A stretch of DNA of 64,000 nucleotides from Marinicella litoralis (lineage in GTDB: Bacteria; Pseudomonadota; Gammaproteobacteria; Xanthomonadales; Marinicellaceae): the NCBI RefSeq assembly GCF_002591915.1, contig NZ_NIHB01000005.1:85989-149988 (forward strand), read 5' to 3'. Positions 38,285 to 48,042 of this stretch are shown here, one piece after another; position 1 is the first letter of the stretch; each line of letters opens with the position of its first letter. The position numbers were made by a program, and so were the translations under genes. The notes beneath the pieces were generated by a model. The model worked only from the letters and a program-made list of their open reading frames with translations, was not told the DNA's origin and made no database searches.

Positions 38285-38720
38285 TGTCAAAACTGCCAAG
38301 GATGGTGGTGCTAGAATCGAAACTGGATCAGAGATCGAAGTGTCATCCTGAGCGTAGTCGACGCCGCCAAGGATGGTGGTGCTAGAATCGAGACTGGATC
38401 AGAGATCGAAGGATCTCATTTGCGCAGCAAACATCCGAAGGGCCATTTACAATAAAAAACAAAACCCTCTGTACTGTCATCCTGAGCGTAGTCGAAGGAT
38501 CTCCCAACGCTGGCATGGTCGAACAGAAAACAGAGACACTTCCAACTGTAGGCGCCTTAAGCGCGACAAGTGTCATCCTGAGCGTAGCCGACGCCACCAA
38601 GGATGGTGGCGCTAGAATCGAGACTGGATCAGAGATCGAAGGATCTCGTTTGCGCAGCAAACATCCGAAGGATCTCCTAAAGATGGATAGCTCAACCAGA
38701 AGGATCTCCTAACACTGGAA
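38285..38720. repeat. Mosaic intergenic repeat, locus 2
   Basis: The 644-nt gap between the beta-helix gene and terC is filled mostly by the same modules as locus 1 (CCAAGGATGGTGGTGCTAG, GAGACTGGATCAGAGATCGA, CATCCTGAGCGTAG(T/C)CGA, TTTGCGCAGCAAAC). Small open frames here come from the repeats. Confidence 0.85.
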
Positions 38721-38832
38721 AATACAAACTAAAAATAACATCATCCTGACCATTGAATTCAGTCCAATGAAACCACACTCATTTGATGTTGTTTAATCTA
38801 TAATAAACCTTCAATTTAAAAGGCCTGAAACC

Positions 38833-39579
38833 ATGGAAGCTTTGATAACTTTGTTTGCTGATCCACACACTTGGCTGGCTTTGGCCACGCTGATATTGAT
38901 GGAAGTTATATTGGGTATTGATAACCTGATATTTATCTCGATCCTGACCAATAAATTGCCGAAAGAAAAACAAGCCAATACCCGAAAAATCGGCATTATT
39001 TTGGCTTTGGTGTTGCGTCTGGGCTTACTGGCCACCATTGCATTCATCGTGTCATTGACCCAACCCTTGTTTGAACTTTTCGACCATCCGTTTTCTTGGC
39101 GTGATTTGATCATGCTTGCAGGTGGTTTGTTCCTGGTTTGGAAAGCGACTAAAGAAATCAGGTACATGGTTGACCCTGATAAAATCAACAAAGCCGATTC
39201 TTTGAGTTCACAAGTGACTCAAGGTGTTGGTGCCGTGATGGCTCAAATCATCGTACTCGATTTGGTGTTTTCGATTGACAGCATCATCACTGCGGTCGGT
39301 ATGACGGATCATTTACCGATTATGGTGGTGGCGGTGGTTGTTGCTGTGTTGGTGATGTTACTGGCAGCCGAACCATTGTCTAAATTCATCGACAACAACC
39401 CAACCATCGTGATGCTGGCTTTGGGCTTTTTGTTGGTGATTGGTACCACTTTAATTGCCGAAGGTTTTTCCATCCATTTCCCCAAACAATACATCTATGC
39501 AGCTATGGCCTTCTCAGTGTTTATAGAGACCTTGAATATGCTGGCCAAAAGGGCCAAGAAAAAAGCCAATGACGCTTGA
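38833..39579 (+). CDS. TerC-family integral membrane protein
   Basis: 248 aa with about seven transmembrane helices. TerC hallmarks are [18 protein letters not shown] and [18 protein letters not shown], both carrying intramembrane acidic residues (GIDN, SIDS). Members have been tied to tellurite resistance and to metal (Mn2+) export during membrane-protein secretion. The last codons overlap the following GNAT gene by 11 nt. Confidence 0.88.
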   Translation: MEALITLFADPHTWLALATLILMEVILGIDNLIFISILTNKLPKEKQANTRKIGIILALVLRLGLLATIAFIVSLTQPLFELFDHPFSWRDLIMLAGGLFLVWKATKEIRYMVDPDKINKADSLSSQVTQGVGAVMAQIIVLDLVFSIDSIITAVGMTDHLPIMVVAVVVAVLVMLLAAEPLSKFIDNNPTIVMLALGFLLVIGTTLIAEGFSIHFPKQYIYAAMAFSVFIETLNMLAKRAKKKANDA

Positions 39580-40051
39580 AATGAAAGCAGAAAAATGGCA
39601 TTGGGTTGAAGGTGATTTGCATCATCAAGATGTTCGACAATTGTTAGAAGAACACCAGAGCCGAATGGCAGAGCATTCACCGCTTGAAAGCCGGCATGTG
39701 TTAAATATTCAAGCCTTGCAGCGTCCTGAAATCAGCTTTTATTCATTGTGGTCTGAGAATAAATTGCTCGGTTGTGTGGCTTTGAAACATTGGCAGGATC
39801 ATCTGGCTGAAATCAAATCAATGAAAACATCGCCCGCATTCGTCCGTCGCGGCGTCGGTCAAAGGTTACTTGAATACATCATCGAGACAGCCCAATCCAA
39901 GGGATACCAACAACTTAAGCTAGAAACAGGCTCTATGGATTATTTTAAACCCGCCAGAAACCTCTACCTCAAGCATGGATTTGAATATTGCGAACCCTTC
40001 GGCGATTATGTGAAAGACCCCAATAATGTGTTTATGTGCTTAGCGCTGTGA
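39569..40051 (+). CDS. GNAT-family N-acetyltransferase
   Basis: 160 aa, start overlapping the end of terC (or at the ATG four codons in). Motif A is typical: [24 protein letters not shown] with the R-R-G-V-G-Q loop. The tail [32 protein letters not shown] matches the PhnO/ElaA-like small-molecule or amino-acid acetyltransferase group. Coupled to terC; the substrate is unknown. Confidence 0.85.
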   Translation: MTLEMKAEKWHWVEGDLHHQDVRQLLEEHQSRMAEHSPLESRHVLNIQALQRPEISFYSLWSENKLLGCVALKHWQDHLAEIKSMKTSPAFVRRGVGQRLLEYIIETAQSKGYQQLKLETGSMDYFKPARNLYLKHGFEYCEPFGDYVKDPNNVFMCLAL

Positions 40052-40121
40052 ATCTTAGTTTTCAAACAAAGGCTGTACACACTGCTGCCGATTAGTTGAC
40101 CAGAGCTGTGATTTTCCTAGC

Positions 40122-40303
40122 ATGTCAATGACCCACATGGATGTGGGAAATGCAGCCTATTGCCCGGAGCAATCGCTGCCGAGCGTAGCCGACGCCACCA
40201 AGGATGGTGGTGTTAGAATCGAGACTGGATCAGAGATCGAAGGATCTCCCAACGCTGGTATGGTCGAACAGGAAACAGAGACACTTCCAACGCTGGAAAG
40301 ACC
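40122..40303. repeat. Mosaic intergenic repeat, locus 3, with 59-nt module
   Basis: Starts with a 59-nt module (40122-40180) holding the perfect hairpin CCCACAT-GG-ATGTGGG and ATTGC-N5-GCAAT. The same module recurs at 43986-44044 and 45248-45306. The general modules (CCACCAAGGATGGTGG and others) follow. Confidence 0.85.
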
Positions 40304-40362
40304 AACTAGAATCACAAGCACTCAACTGACTCACATACCTTTGGCCTAAAAACTTTGATTTT

Positions 40363-40647
40363 TCATTGTTTCAGCTTATTGAACTGCGCCAACTGTTCCG
40401 GTGTGGCTTCCGGTTGGTGCTTTGCTTTCCATTCGGCATAGTCCATTTTATAGATCATTTTTCTGGCTTCATCGATATCGATATCAACACCGATTTCTTG
40501 GCCTTCTTGAACCGTCCATTTGGACAGGCAGTTGCGGCAGAAATTGGCCAGAATCATCAAGTCGATGTTTTGTACTTCTTTGTGTTGATCAAAATGTTCG
40601 ATCAAACGATCCAATACGCGGGCTTTGATTTCAGTTTCTTTTTCCAT
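40363..40647 (-). CDS. DUF1244 family protein
   Basis: 94 aa with the family core LMILANFCRNCLSKW and the C-terminal ARKMIYKMDYAEWKAKHQ. Two conserved cysteines lie in CRNC. Small cytoplasmic helical protein of unknown role found across proteobacteria. It lies convergent with the preceding GNAT gene, between a repeat block and the MATE gene. Confidence 0.85.
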   Translation of the reverse strand: MEKETEIKARVLDRLIEHFDQHKEVQNIDLMILANFCRNCLSKWTVQEGQEIGVDIDIDEARKMIYKMDYAEWKAKHQPEATPEQLAQFNKLKQ

Positions 40648-40805
40648 GGTCTTTTAATCTGAATAAAAGCATTATTCTAACATTCAGCCGCCTGAATTAA
40701 ATGACAACAAAGCCAGGGCTTTGAAATTTTTTACCGACATTCATCGACCCAGTAATCTGTTACAATCGATGCAGATACCCAGACCCAAGCCAAAGAATCA
40801 ACAGC

Positions 40806-42155
40806 ATGAAAGCAGCCACCGCAGAACAAAAAGACCTGACCCAAGGATCGGTCTATAAACACATGATTCGCATCGGAATACCGGCGGCACTGGGCATGGT
40901 GTTCAATACCTTATACAACCTCACCGATAACTGGTTTGCTGGGCAGATTTCTGATGTGGCACTGTCAGGGTTGTCGATCGCCAGCATTGTGTTCGCTTTG
41001 TTTCTGGCTTTGGGCATGGGCTTACAAAGTGGCACTTCGGCGATGGTGGCGGCTGACCTGGGCAGCAAGCGAATAGATAAAGTGCGTGAATGGATTGATT
41101 GTTCACATGGCATCACCTGGTTTTTGTCGGCGGTGATTTTGTTGTTGGGCTGGTTGTTCGCTGATGATTTATTGGACTTCCTCAGTGACGACGCGCAGAT
41201 CGTCGCGGTGGCCTGGGATTACACCTCGGTGATCTTATTTGGTAATCTGTTTTTTAACCTGACCAGCTGTTTTGCCGGTGCGCTGATTGCCCACGGAAAT
41301 ACCACCAGTTACCGCAATGTTCTGATCTTTGGTTTCTTTGCCAACTGGTTATTGAATCCTTTGTTTATCTTTGTCTTTGATTTTGGTGTCGCGGGTTTGG
41401 CTTGGTCGACCTTGGTGATCAAAATGGGTTCATCGCTGTACCTGTGGAAAGTGCTGATGAACGAAGTCGGTGTTTGGTCTAAACCTGCGTATAATTTCGA
41501 TCACTGGAAACAACTGCTGGCACAAATCATGCCCGCCAGCATGAACATGCTCACCATCATTATCGGTGGTTTCATCACCATCTACTTCATCTCACAATTC
41601 GGTGATTATCCAGTGGCCGGTTATTCAGTTGGCATCCGCCTGGAACAGTTGTTGCTGATGCCTGCCTTGGGCTTGAATGCATCTGTGATGGCCTTGGTCG
41701 GACAGAACTACGGGGCAGGGAACATCGATCGGGTCAAAGAAATCTACAGCAAATCATTAAAAATCGCTTTGCTCATCTCAGTATTCTTCATCCCCACCAT
41801 GATTTTCCTCTCACCCCTGATGATGACCCAGTTCAGTGATAATCAAGAGATTGTCGATGTCGGTGTCTACTACCTCAGAGCCGACGCCTTCGCCTTTTAC
41901 GGCTACATGATGCTGTTCTGCTCCAACGCCTTACTCCAAGCCATCAAACAACCCTTGTTCCCCTTGGTCATCGGCGTCCTGCGCCAAATGATCCTCCCCA
42001 TCATCGCCTTCTACGTGCTGATTGAAGTTTTGGATTTCGGCCTCTATTCAATCTTCTGGTCGATAGTTGCCATCGTCCTAACCAGCTCCATAATAGCCCT
42101 GATATACACCCAACACCGTCTAAAAATCCTCAAACCCAAACCCCAAACCGACTGA
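40806..42155 (+). CDS. MATE-family efflux transporter
   Basis: 449 aa, twelve predicted helices in two halves. The opening TQGSVYKHMIRIGIPAALGMVFNTLYNLTDNWFAGQ and the repeat half VAGYSVGIRLEQLLLMPALGLNASVMALVGQNYGAG are diagnostic of MATE (multidrug and toxin extrusion) proteins, which are Na+ or H+ coupled. The coding end runs straight into repeat locus 4. Substrate unknown. Confidence 0.92.
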   Translation: MKAATAEQKDLTQGSVYKHMIRIGIPAALGMVFNTLYNLTDNWFAGQISDVALSGLSIASIVFALFLALGMGLQSGTSAMVAADLGSKRIDKVREWIDCSHGITWFLSAVILLLGWLFADDLLDFLSDDAQIVAVAWDYTSVILFGNLFFNLTSCFAGALIAHGNTTSYRNVLIFGFFANWLLNPLFIFVFDFGVAGLAWSTLVIKMGSSLYLWKVLMNEVGVWSKPAYNFDHWKQLLAQIMPASMNMLTIIIGGFITIYFISQFGDYPVAGYSVGIRLEQLLLMPALGLNASVMALVGQNYGAGNIDRVKEIYSKSLKIALLISVFFIPTMIFLSPLMMTQFSDNQEIVDVGVYYLRADAFAFYGYMMLFCSNALLQAIKQPLFPLVIGVLRQMILPIIAFYVLIEVLDFGLYSIFWSIVAIVLTSSIIALIYTQHRLKILKPKPQTD

Positions 42156-42440
42156 GCACTTCCAACTGTAGGCGATTTAAGCGCGACAAGTGGTATGCTA
42201 AGCACTTCGACAAGCTCAGTGACCTTACTAGAAAGTCATCCTGAGCGTAGCCGAAGGATCTTGTTTGCGCAGCAAACATCCGAAGGATCTCCCAAAGCTG
42301 GTATGGTCGAACAGGAAACAGAGACACTTCCAACAGTAGGCGCCTTAAGCGCGACTGGATCAGAGATCGAAGGATCTCGTTTGCGCAGCAAACATCCGAA
42401 GGATCTCCCAACGCTGGAAAGACCTAACAGCAAACAAAAA
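42149..42440. repeat. Mosaic intergenic repeat, locus 4
   Basis: Repeat modules start at the very end of the MATE gene (GAGCACTTCCAACTGTAGGC) and continue with GCACTTCGACAAGCTCAGTG, CATCCTGAGCGTAGCCGAAG and the TTTGCGCAGCAAAC hairpin. They fill most of the 414-nt gap to the next gene. Confidence 0.85.
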
Positions 42441-42569
42441 CACTCCCAACGCCAGATAACCCAATCAAAAAATCACAGCCTACAACAGGTCCATAAAACA
42501 ATCACACCGCTTCTAGGTGCCCAAGCCAGGCTTTCTGAATTATAATGGGCCCTCTGAATTTAAAGCTGA

Positions 42570-43739
42570 ATGAACATGCCTACGAGAAACGCCACCAAAA
42601 AGACAATTGCCTTATTGGTTTTTACAGTTGTTGCTGTTTTCTCTGTTCAATACATAATGGCCAGTGATGTCTATGCCTCATCAGCCCCGAAAGTCATTAT
42701 TCAAGCCATGGCTGAAGACGAAATTCAACCTGAGTTATTGCTCGATAAACAAGGCCGGGTGCATTTGCTTTACTTTAAAATAGCAGACAGCAAAAGCCGA
42801 ATGGGGCATTTGTTCTATAAACAATACCTGCCTGATACCGAAGCCTGGTCTGAAGCCATCCAGATTTCACAAAAATCCTACCGCCAACCCGATGTGATAG
42901 CGACAGCGAAACTGGCGGTTGATGATTTGGGTCAAGTACATGTCACCTGGCTGGGACAAAACCCAACGGCTTATATGTACAGTCGTTCAGACGCCGAACT
43001 TGAAAATTTTTCAGCAGAACGTTCTTTGGTGACTGAATACCCAGAAGGTGCTGAGGCCAGCGCAGTGATATCTGCCCATAAAAATACCATCACCATGAGC
43101 TGGATGGCTGGATGGGACGAAAGTTTGCGCACCGTTTATTCCATGAGCTCGAATGACTATGGGAAAACCTTTGGTGAAGAAACCATGATTGGAGACCAAA
43201 GCATCGGTGGCTGTGCATGTTGTGGTTATGCCAGTGAATACACCCAGCAGGGCGAGTTGTTGGTGGCATACAGAAGCGCCCAAAATGGCACAGAGAGAGA
43301 CATGCAGTTGTTGTCATTAATCGATGATCAAAAACAGACACAACTGGTGGATAAATGGCAATACAGTTCCTGTCCAGTAAGCACCAATGACCTGACCCAA
43401 GATAACCAAGGTAATCTATGGATCACCTGGGAAACAGCCGGTAAAATCTATACCTCGCCGATTAACCCAGACAAACAGGCCAAGCCGGTTTTAATCAAAG
43501 AACCCGAACAAGCAATCCGCCAAAAACACCCCACGATGGCCATCAATCATTCAGGCGTTAAATTAATCGCCTGGAGCGAAGGCAACGGTTATTTTTCAGG
43601 GGGTGAATTGAAACTACAAATGCTTGACCCAGATTCAAAAACCCTAGAATCCCCCAGCACAAAAGGCATGAACCCAGCACAATTCAGCCGCGTCGCAGCA
43701 AGCGCATTACCCAACGATTCATTTTTGGTGTTGTACTGA
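42570..43739 (+). CDS. Exported sialidase-like beta-propeller protein
   Basis: 389 aa with an N-terminal signal anchor (residues 12-31). Repeated beta blades carry Asp-box-like motifs (SSNDYGKTF near residue 190) and recurring VHVTWLGQ, TMSWMAG, LWITWETAG, KLIAWSEG strands, so a six-bladed propeller is likely. A compact cysteine cluster CACCGYAS near residue 214 is unusual and could bind metal. There are no clear sialidase catalytic arginines, so enzymatic function is not claimed. Confidence 0.65.
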   Translation: MNMPTRNATKKTIALLVFTVVAVFSVQYIMASDVYASSAPKVIIQAMAEDEIQPELLLDKQGRVHLLYFKIADSKSRMGHLFYKQYLPDTEAWSEAIQISQKSYRQPDVIATAKLAVDDLGQVHVTWLGQNPTAYMYSRSDAELENFSAERSLVTEYPEGAEASAVISAHKNTITMSWMAGWDESLRTVYSMSSNDYGKTFGEETMIGDQSIGGCACCGYASEYTQQGELLVAYRSAQNGTERDMQLLSLIDDQKQTQLVDKWQYSSCPVSTNDLTQDNQGNLWITWETAGKIYTSPINPDKQAKPVLIKEPEQAIRQKHPTMAINHSGVKLIAWSEGNGYFSGGELKLQMLDPDSKTLESPSTKGMNPAQFSRVAASALPNDSFLVLY

Positions 43740-43792
43740 ATTCAGAATAACCGCAAAGTCAGAGAACAACACATAACCCCATGTATTCAGCT

Positions 43793-44300
43793 CACTGAGC
43801 CTGTCGCGCTTAAGGCGCCTACAGTTGGAAGTGCAATAAAAAAACAACATCCCAAACCCCATTGATATTCTCACAAACATGTCATCCTGAGCGTAGCCGA
43901 AGGATCTCGTTTGCGCAGCAAACACCCGAAGGGCCATTTACAATAAAAAACCAACAACTCAAACCCCATTAATATCTTCCAAAACATGTCATTGACCCAC
44001 ATGGATGTGGGAAATGCAGCCTATTGCCCGGAGCAATCGCTGCCGAGCAAAGTCTATTTGTACTGTCATCCTGAGCGTAGCCGACGCCACCAATGATGGT
44101 GGTGCTAGAATCTGTAATGTCATCCTGAGCGTAGCCGACGCCACCAAGGATGGTGGTGCTAGAATCGAGACTGGATCAGAGATCGAAGGATCTCGTTTGC
44201 GCAGCAAACATCCGAAGGATCTCCCAACGCAGGAAAGCCCATTCAAGAAACTGAAACACTTCCCACCAAAAGTAGGGCCTTTAAGGCGCCTACTATTGGC
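43793..44300. repeat. Mosaic intergenic repeat, locus 5
   Basis: The longest copy, in a 607-nt gap. It includes the 59-nt hairpin module (43986-44044) and two tandem copies of the CATCCTGAGCGTAGCCGACG / CCACCAA(G/T)GATGGTGG unit. No gene is seen. Confidence 0.85.
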
Positions 44301-44346
44301 AGAGCAATGAAAAAAATAACGACCCTAACCTCATTGAATACATGTA

Positions 44347-45060
44347 CTAAGGTCTGATACATGCCATTTGATGGATGGCTGAAAATGTTTGATTCCTGGC
44401 CGCATCTAAAACGAATAATCGAATGGTGGCATCGCCTTCACGAACACAAGTGATGCTGATGGGTGTGTTGTACTGCAAAGGGCCTTGAACGCCATCAGGT
44501 GGTCCGGGGTTTTGTCCAGCCAGCTCAATAATCCCAGGACCTCGCAAGGCGCCGGTTAGATTAACGTGAATCGCATCCAAACCACTGGCGACACCTTGTC
44601 CAGGTCCAGTCGGATCGTCGGTGATGTTGACATTGACAGCAAAAGTCTCACCCACTTGCGCCACATTGGGTGCCGCAAATAAAGCCACAACCGGTTCAAC
44701 GCGGTCTCTGACTTTGAATTTTTTGGTGACTGGCTTGTTGGGTTGAACCACAGAGTGATTGCAGATGATGCTGCCTTCTCGAGAGCGACCGGTTGGGTTG
44801 GGCGTGAAGCTGGCTTGAGCGTGATAGGGTTTGGTCTGTGCTTGAATGACTTGGCCACTGGGTGGAGATAAGGCACCATCACCATTGTTTAAAGTCAAAG
44901 TAAAAGCCCCTGCTTTATTGGCCGTACATCGGACCACCATGGAAACGGATTCTGGGATGTCATCAGGCACCAAATTCAATGTTTTACAACCACTGAGACA
45001 CATCAGTGGGAGCAGTATATAGTGTGTTTTGATCATTTTATTTTTAAGGATTGTTTTCAT
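44347..45060 (-). CDS. Lipoprotein of unknown function
   Basis: 237 aa. The lipobox LSGC follows a hydrophobic stretch, so the mature protein is probably lipidated and faces the periplasm. The mature part is beta-rich and proline/glycine-rich, with Ig-like character (VALFAAPNVAQVGETFAVNVNITDDPTGPGQGVASGLDAIHVNLTG). It has paired cysteines (RCTAN, IICNH, ITCVR, MACIRP). Either ATG (45060 or 45036) may be used. Function unknown. Confidence 0.6.
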   Translation of the reverse strand: MKTILKNKMIKTHYILLPLMCLSGCKTLNLVPDDIPESVSMVVRCTANKAGAFTLTLNNGDGALSPPSGQVIQAQTKPYHAQASFTPNPTGRSREGSIICNHSVVQPNKPVTKKFKVRDRVEPVVALFAAPNVAQVGETFAVNVNITDDPTGPGQGVASGLDAIHVNLTGALRGPGIIELAGQNPGPPDGVQGPLQYNTPISITCVREGDATIRLFVLDAARNQTFSAIHQMACIRP

Positions 45061-45247
45061 CGGTTCACCTCATAAGTTGGTAGTGTGTCACAGTAGAAAT
45101 CAGGTATATTTAAAATAGATATAAATTCCCAAAAATCTTCGCCTTGTAAAAACATATGCGAAAAAATCATTGCATTCACGCCAATTTTTTATCGCCAGAT
45201 TGACACTTTCGATCGACGACTCTGACCCATTGATACCTTCCAAAAAC

Positions 45248-45435
45248 ATGTCATTGACCCACATGGATGCAGGAAATGCAGCCTATTGCCCGGAGCAATC
45301 GCTGCCTTGCGTAGCCGACGCCACCAAGGATGGTGGTGCTAGAATCGAGACTGGATCAGAGACCAAAGTGTCATCCTGAGCGTAGCCGAAGGATCTCCCA
45401 ACCTAGAAAGTCCGAGCTGGCAACAGAGACACTTC
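45248..45435. repeat. Mosaic intergenic repeat, locus 6
   Basis: Third copy of the 59-nt module (45248-45306, hairpin arm partly decayed), then the CCACCAAGGATGGTGGTGC and CATCCTGAGCGTAGCCGAAG modules. The rest of this 566-nt gap (45061-45626) shows no further structure. Confidence 0.85.
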
Positions 45436-45626
45436 GATAAACTCAATATAATACCTGTCGAAGATCTTAACCTCTTACCCATTAATTAATTCTACTGCAC
45501 TTATCGCATTGATTCCGTAGTTGAAAGTTGAACTCGTTGATTAATGCTGTTTGTTTCGTTATATTGATGAATTAATTTATCCATCAATACTGAATCAATA
45601 TAAAGGAAGCTCAAATTAAGACATTA

Positions 45627-47219
45627 GTGAAGAAAATTATCAGTCACCGAGTAGTGACTGGTTCGTTGATATTAGTCCTGTTAGTCTCTTGCCAAAGTGA
45701 AATTCAAAATTCATTTGTGCATGGTTTGAACAAAACACTTAGTACCGAAAATAGATCTCAATACTCTCTAAATTTCAAATATTTTCGTGACGATGATAGT
45801 GTTGATAATCGAACTGTGTTGGCATTTTATCCAACATTTGCGGAAGTGAATTGTACCAACAAAGAAATTAAACTAAAAGTCAATACCAAACGAAGTCGTT
45901 TCAATGTATTGGAACAGCTTGAAAATGAAGAACAAATCTACGATGAAGATGATGAGGAGTTTATGGAACATGCAATTGACTTAGTTCATCAATTAGGCTC
46001 TGGTTCTTTTGATGAATCATCTGGTTTAATTACAATTGAATATAAAATCATAGAGAACAATGATTTTAAACTCTTAGATCAAGCGAATGAATTACATGAT
46101 GTTGAGAAATACAACGAAGCATTGAATGTACTTGAAGAATTGTCACCAGAGGCTTCTGAACAAGTCTGTATTCTATACCTTAAAGCTAAAATTTATAATG
46201 AATTAAAGGAATACAATTCATCAATAGGATATTTGACACAAGCCTTAGAGCGGTCTCCTTTGAATGATAATTTATTATATTCCAGAGCGCACAGGTACAA
46301 TAAGTTAGGTGAAACGAAACTTGCATTAGGTGATTTAGATGCTTCTCGATCAATTAACCCAACTCATTACGAGATATATTATTTATATGACAAAATATAT
46401 TCTGATCATGATGATTACCGCCAAGCAATCAGATACAGTTCATTAGGGCTAACCTATCGTGATGATGATTATTTCTATAATTTGAGAGGGTGGAACTATT
46501 ATATGAATGATAATCTGGAACTGGGTTTGTTGGACTTTGAGAAAGCCATACAAATTGAACCCAATAATGCAAATTCATACGAGGGAATAGCTGCAATATA
46601 TATTGAACAAGGGCACTTCGATGAGGCATTAAATCTGATTAATAAATCGATTGAGTTAGATGGAGTTAACACCAATCGATTGAACCAGATAGCTTATATT
46701 AATAGTGAAATTGGTAAATATGACAAAGCTGTAATATCTTATTACAAAGCAATCGACACTGGTCAACCTAATAGCAGAACATATAACAACTTAGGTTGGA
46801 TCCATATGGAACACAAACGTTTTAATGAAGCCATTTCAGTTTATGAGAAAGCCATAGATAAAGGTTTTGGATCAGAATTATTGTTTAATAATTTAGGAAC
46901 TGCTTATTTTTTCAAGAATCGATTTAAGGAAGCCGTTTCTTATTTTGAAATTACCAAAGATTATGATGAAGGATTGAATACATTTTCCTACGCTTGGCTT
47001 GCGAAGTCATATATAAAATTAGGTAATTTAGACGAAGCATTTAAGAATGTAAAAACAGTCATAACATTAAATCCTGAATATTCAGATGGCCTTCATGAAT
47101 CTTGGGAGTTGGAATCCACTCCACTTGATTTGTTATTAATCGAATTAGAAAATGCAGCAATAACCGCAGAACGAACGGACATTGTAAATCAGTTAAAGAT
47201 TATTAGGGAGCAACTATAA
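45627..47219 (+). CDS. TPR-repeat lipoprotein
   Basis: 530 aa, GTG start. The N-terminus ends in a lipobox (LVLLVSC), so it is lipidated and periplasmic or outer-membrane facing. From about residue 140 on, tetratricopeptide repeats dominate (YNEALNVLEEL, YNSSIGYLTQALERSPLN, LGLLDFEKAIQIEPNNANSYEGIA, YDKAVISYYKAID, FNEAISVYEKAIDKG, LDEAFKNVKTVITLNPEYS). This is a scaffold for protein-protein contacts. AT-rich codon use differs from the housekeeping genes before 31 kb. The next gene overlaps its stop. Confidence 0.72.
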   Translation: MKKIISHRVVTGSLILVLLVSCQSEIQNSFVHGLNKTLSTENRSQYSLNFKYFRDDDSVDNRTVLAFYPTFAEVNCTNKEIKLKVNTKRSRFNVLEQLENEEQIYDEDDEEFMEHAIDLVHQLGSGSFDESSGLITIEYKIIENNDFKLLDQANELHDVEKYNEALNVLEELSPEASEQVCILYLKAKIYNELKEYNSSIGYLTQALERSPLNDNLLYSRAHRYNKLGETKLALGDLDASRSINPTHYEIYYLYDKIYSDHDDYRQAIRYSSLGLTYRDDDYFYNLRGWNYYMNDNLELGLLDFEKAIQIEPNNANSYEGIAAIYIEQGHFDEALNLINKSIELDGVNTNRLNQIAYINSEIGKYDKAVISYYKAIDTGQPNSRTYNNLGWIHMEHKRFNEAISVYEKAIDKGFGSELLFNNLGTAYFFKNRFKEAVSYFEITKDYDEGLNTFSYAWLAKSYIKLGNLDEAFKNVKTVITLNPEYSDGLHESWELESTPLDLLLIELENAAITAERTDIVNQLKIIREQL

Positions 47220-47743
47220 TGAGGATAATATTATTATCTAGCATACTAGTGATAACTTTATTTGGTTGTAAAAACAGTGATACCAAAGAGATAATTGATC
47301 AGTTAATAAAAGAAGGAAAAAACTTCACTTATAAAACAGTAGACCAAGGATTTTTAGAAGAAACTTTTTACACAGCGAACAATGTCACAAAGGTTTATAT
47401 AGAGTTTGATATTTTGAGCAAACATTCAGAAGGTGAATGGCACCCAGTTAATTCTTTGCAGTTACTTGACCTAACTAGTGAAAATGTAATTCACATCAAG
47501 TATGTTGTTGCTGAAGATGCTGAATTTATCAACGTATTAATCAAATTTGAAGATAACAAATATTTTGATGAGGACTTTGTTCTCTCGGAACCAATCAGAA
47601 CAATGTCTGTTACTTGGCATGATCGTGAAGTTCAAATTAGTGCAGAGGGGTTTGAATATGCACTGAGCATTCCGTTTGAAGTTGAGTTTGTTGGAAATCT
47701 GGTTTCATCAATGGAAGTTATTAACCAAATTCATTTTGAGTAG
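47219..47743 (+). CDS. Small lipoprotein of unknown function
   Basis: 174 aa. Lipobox LFGC after MRIILLSSILVIT. The acidic beta-rich mature part has no recognised motif. The ATG overlaps the TAA of the TPR gene (TAATG), so the two are translationally coupled and probably work together. The 299-nt gap after it holds a C-run (47831-47838) and the promoter of the next gene. Confidence 0.6.
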   Translation: MRIILLSSILVITLFGCKNSDTKEIIDQLIKEGKNFTYKTVDQGFLEETFYTANNVTKVYIEFDILSKHSEGEWHPVNSLQLLDLTSENVIHIKYVVAEDAEFINVLIKFEDNKYFDEDFVLSEPIRTMSVTWHDREVQISAEGFEYALSIPFEVEFVGNLVSSMEVINQIHFE

Positions 47744-47956
47744 ATAAGAGTTTTTTATTAAATTGCATAAATAATAACCCTTGTAAAACGCAAACAACAA
47801 GACGTCTTAAGAATAATCACCATCAAACACCCCCCCCGTTTTACCAACCGAAGCAACTCACAGCGCAATTGACATCAGGTGTCATAAAGCACAACAAACA
47901 ACACCAAACAAACAACTTCCAAGCCAATCCCAAAAATAAACGTGTAATATTTTTCT

Positions 47957-48002
47957 GTTCACACATGTACGAATTGAAATGTGGTTTTGATTTGAGTATA
48001 TT
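47957..48002 (+). promoter_or_regulatory. Promoter module shared with hsdM (copy A)
   Basis: GTTCACACATGTAC, three bases, TTGAAA (47974-47979), a 17-nt spacer and TATATT (47997-48002). The same arrangement, with 12 of 14 upstream bases and both hexamers identical, precedes hsdM at 51038-51083. Confidence 0.6.
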
Positions 48003-48042
48003 GCATATTAAAGCGATTAATTAAAATGGAAAGTTATAAGGA

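Noticed and set aside
38373..38715. Frames on both strands inside repeat locus 2 (and the like at 40.1, 42.2, 44.0 and 45.2 kb)
   Set aside because: The same peptide fragments (ATKDGGARIETGSEIEG, RKRDPSISDPV) appear at every locus because the DNA modules repeat. There are no start signals.
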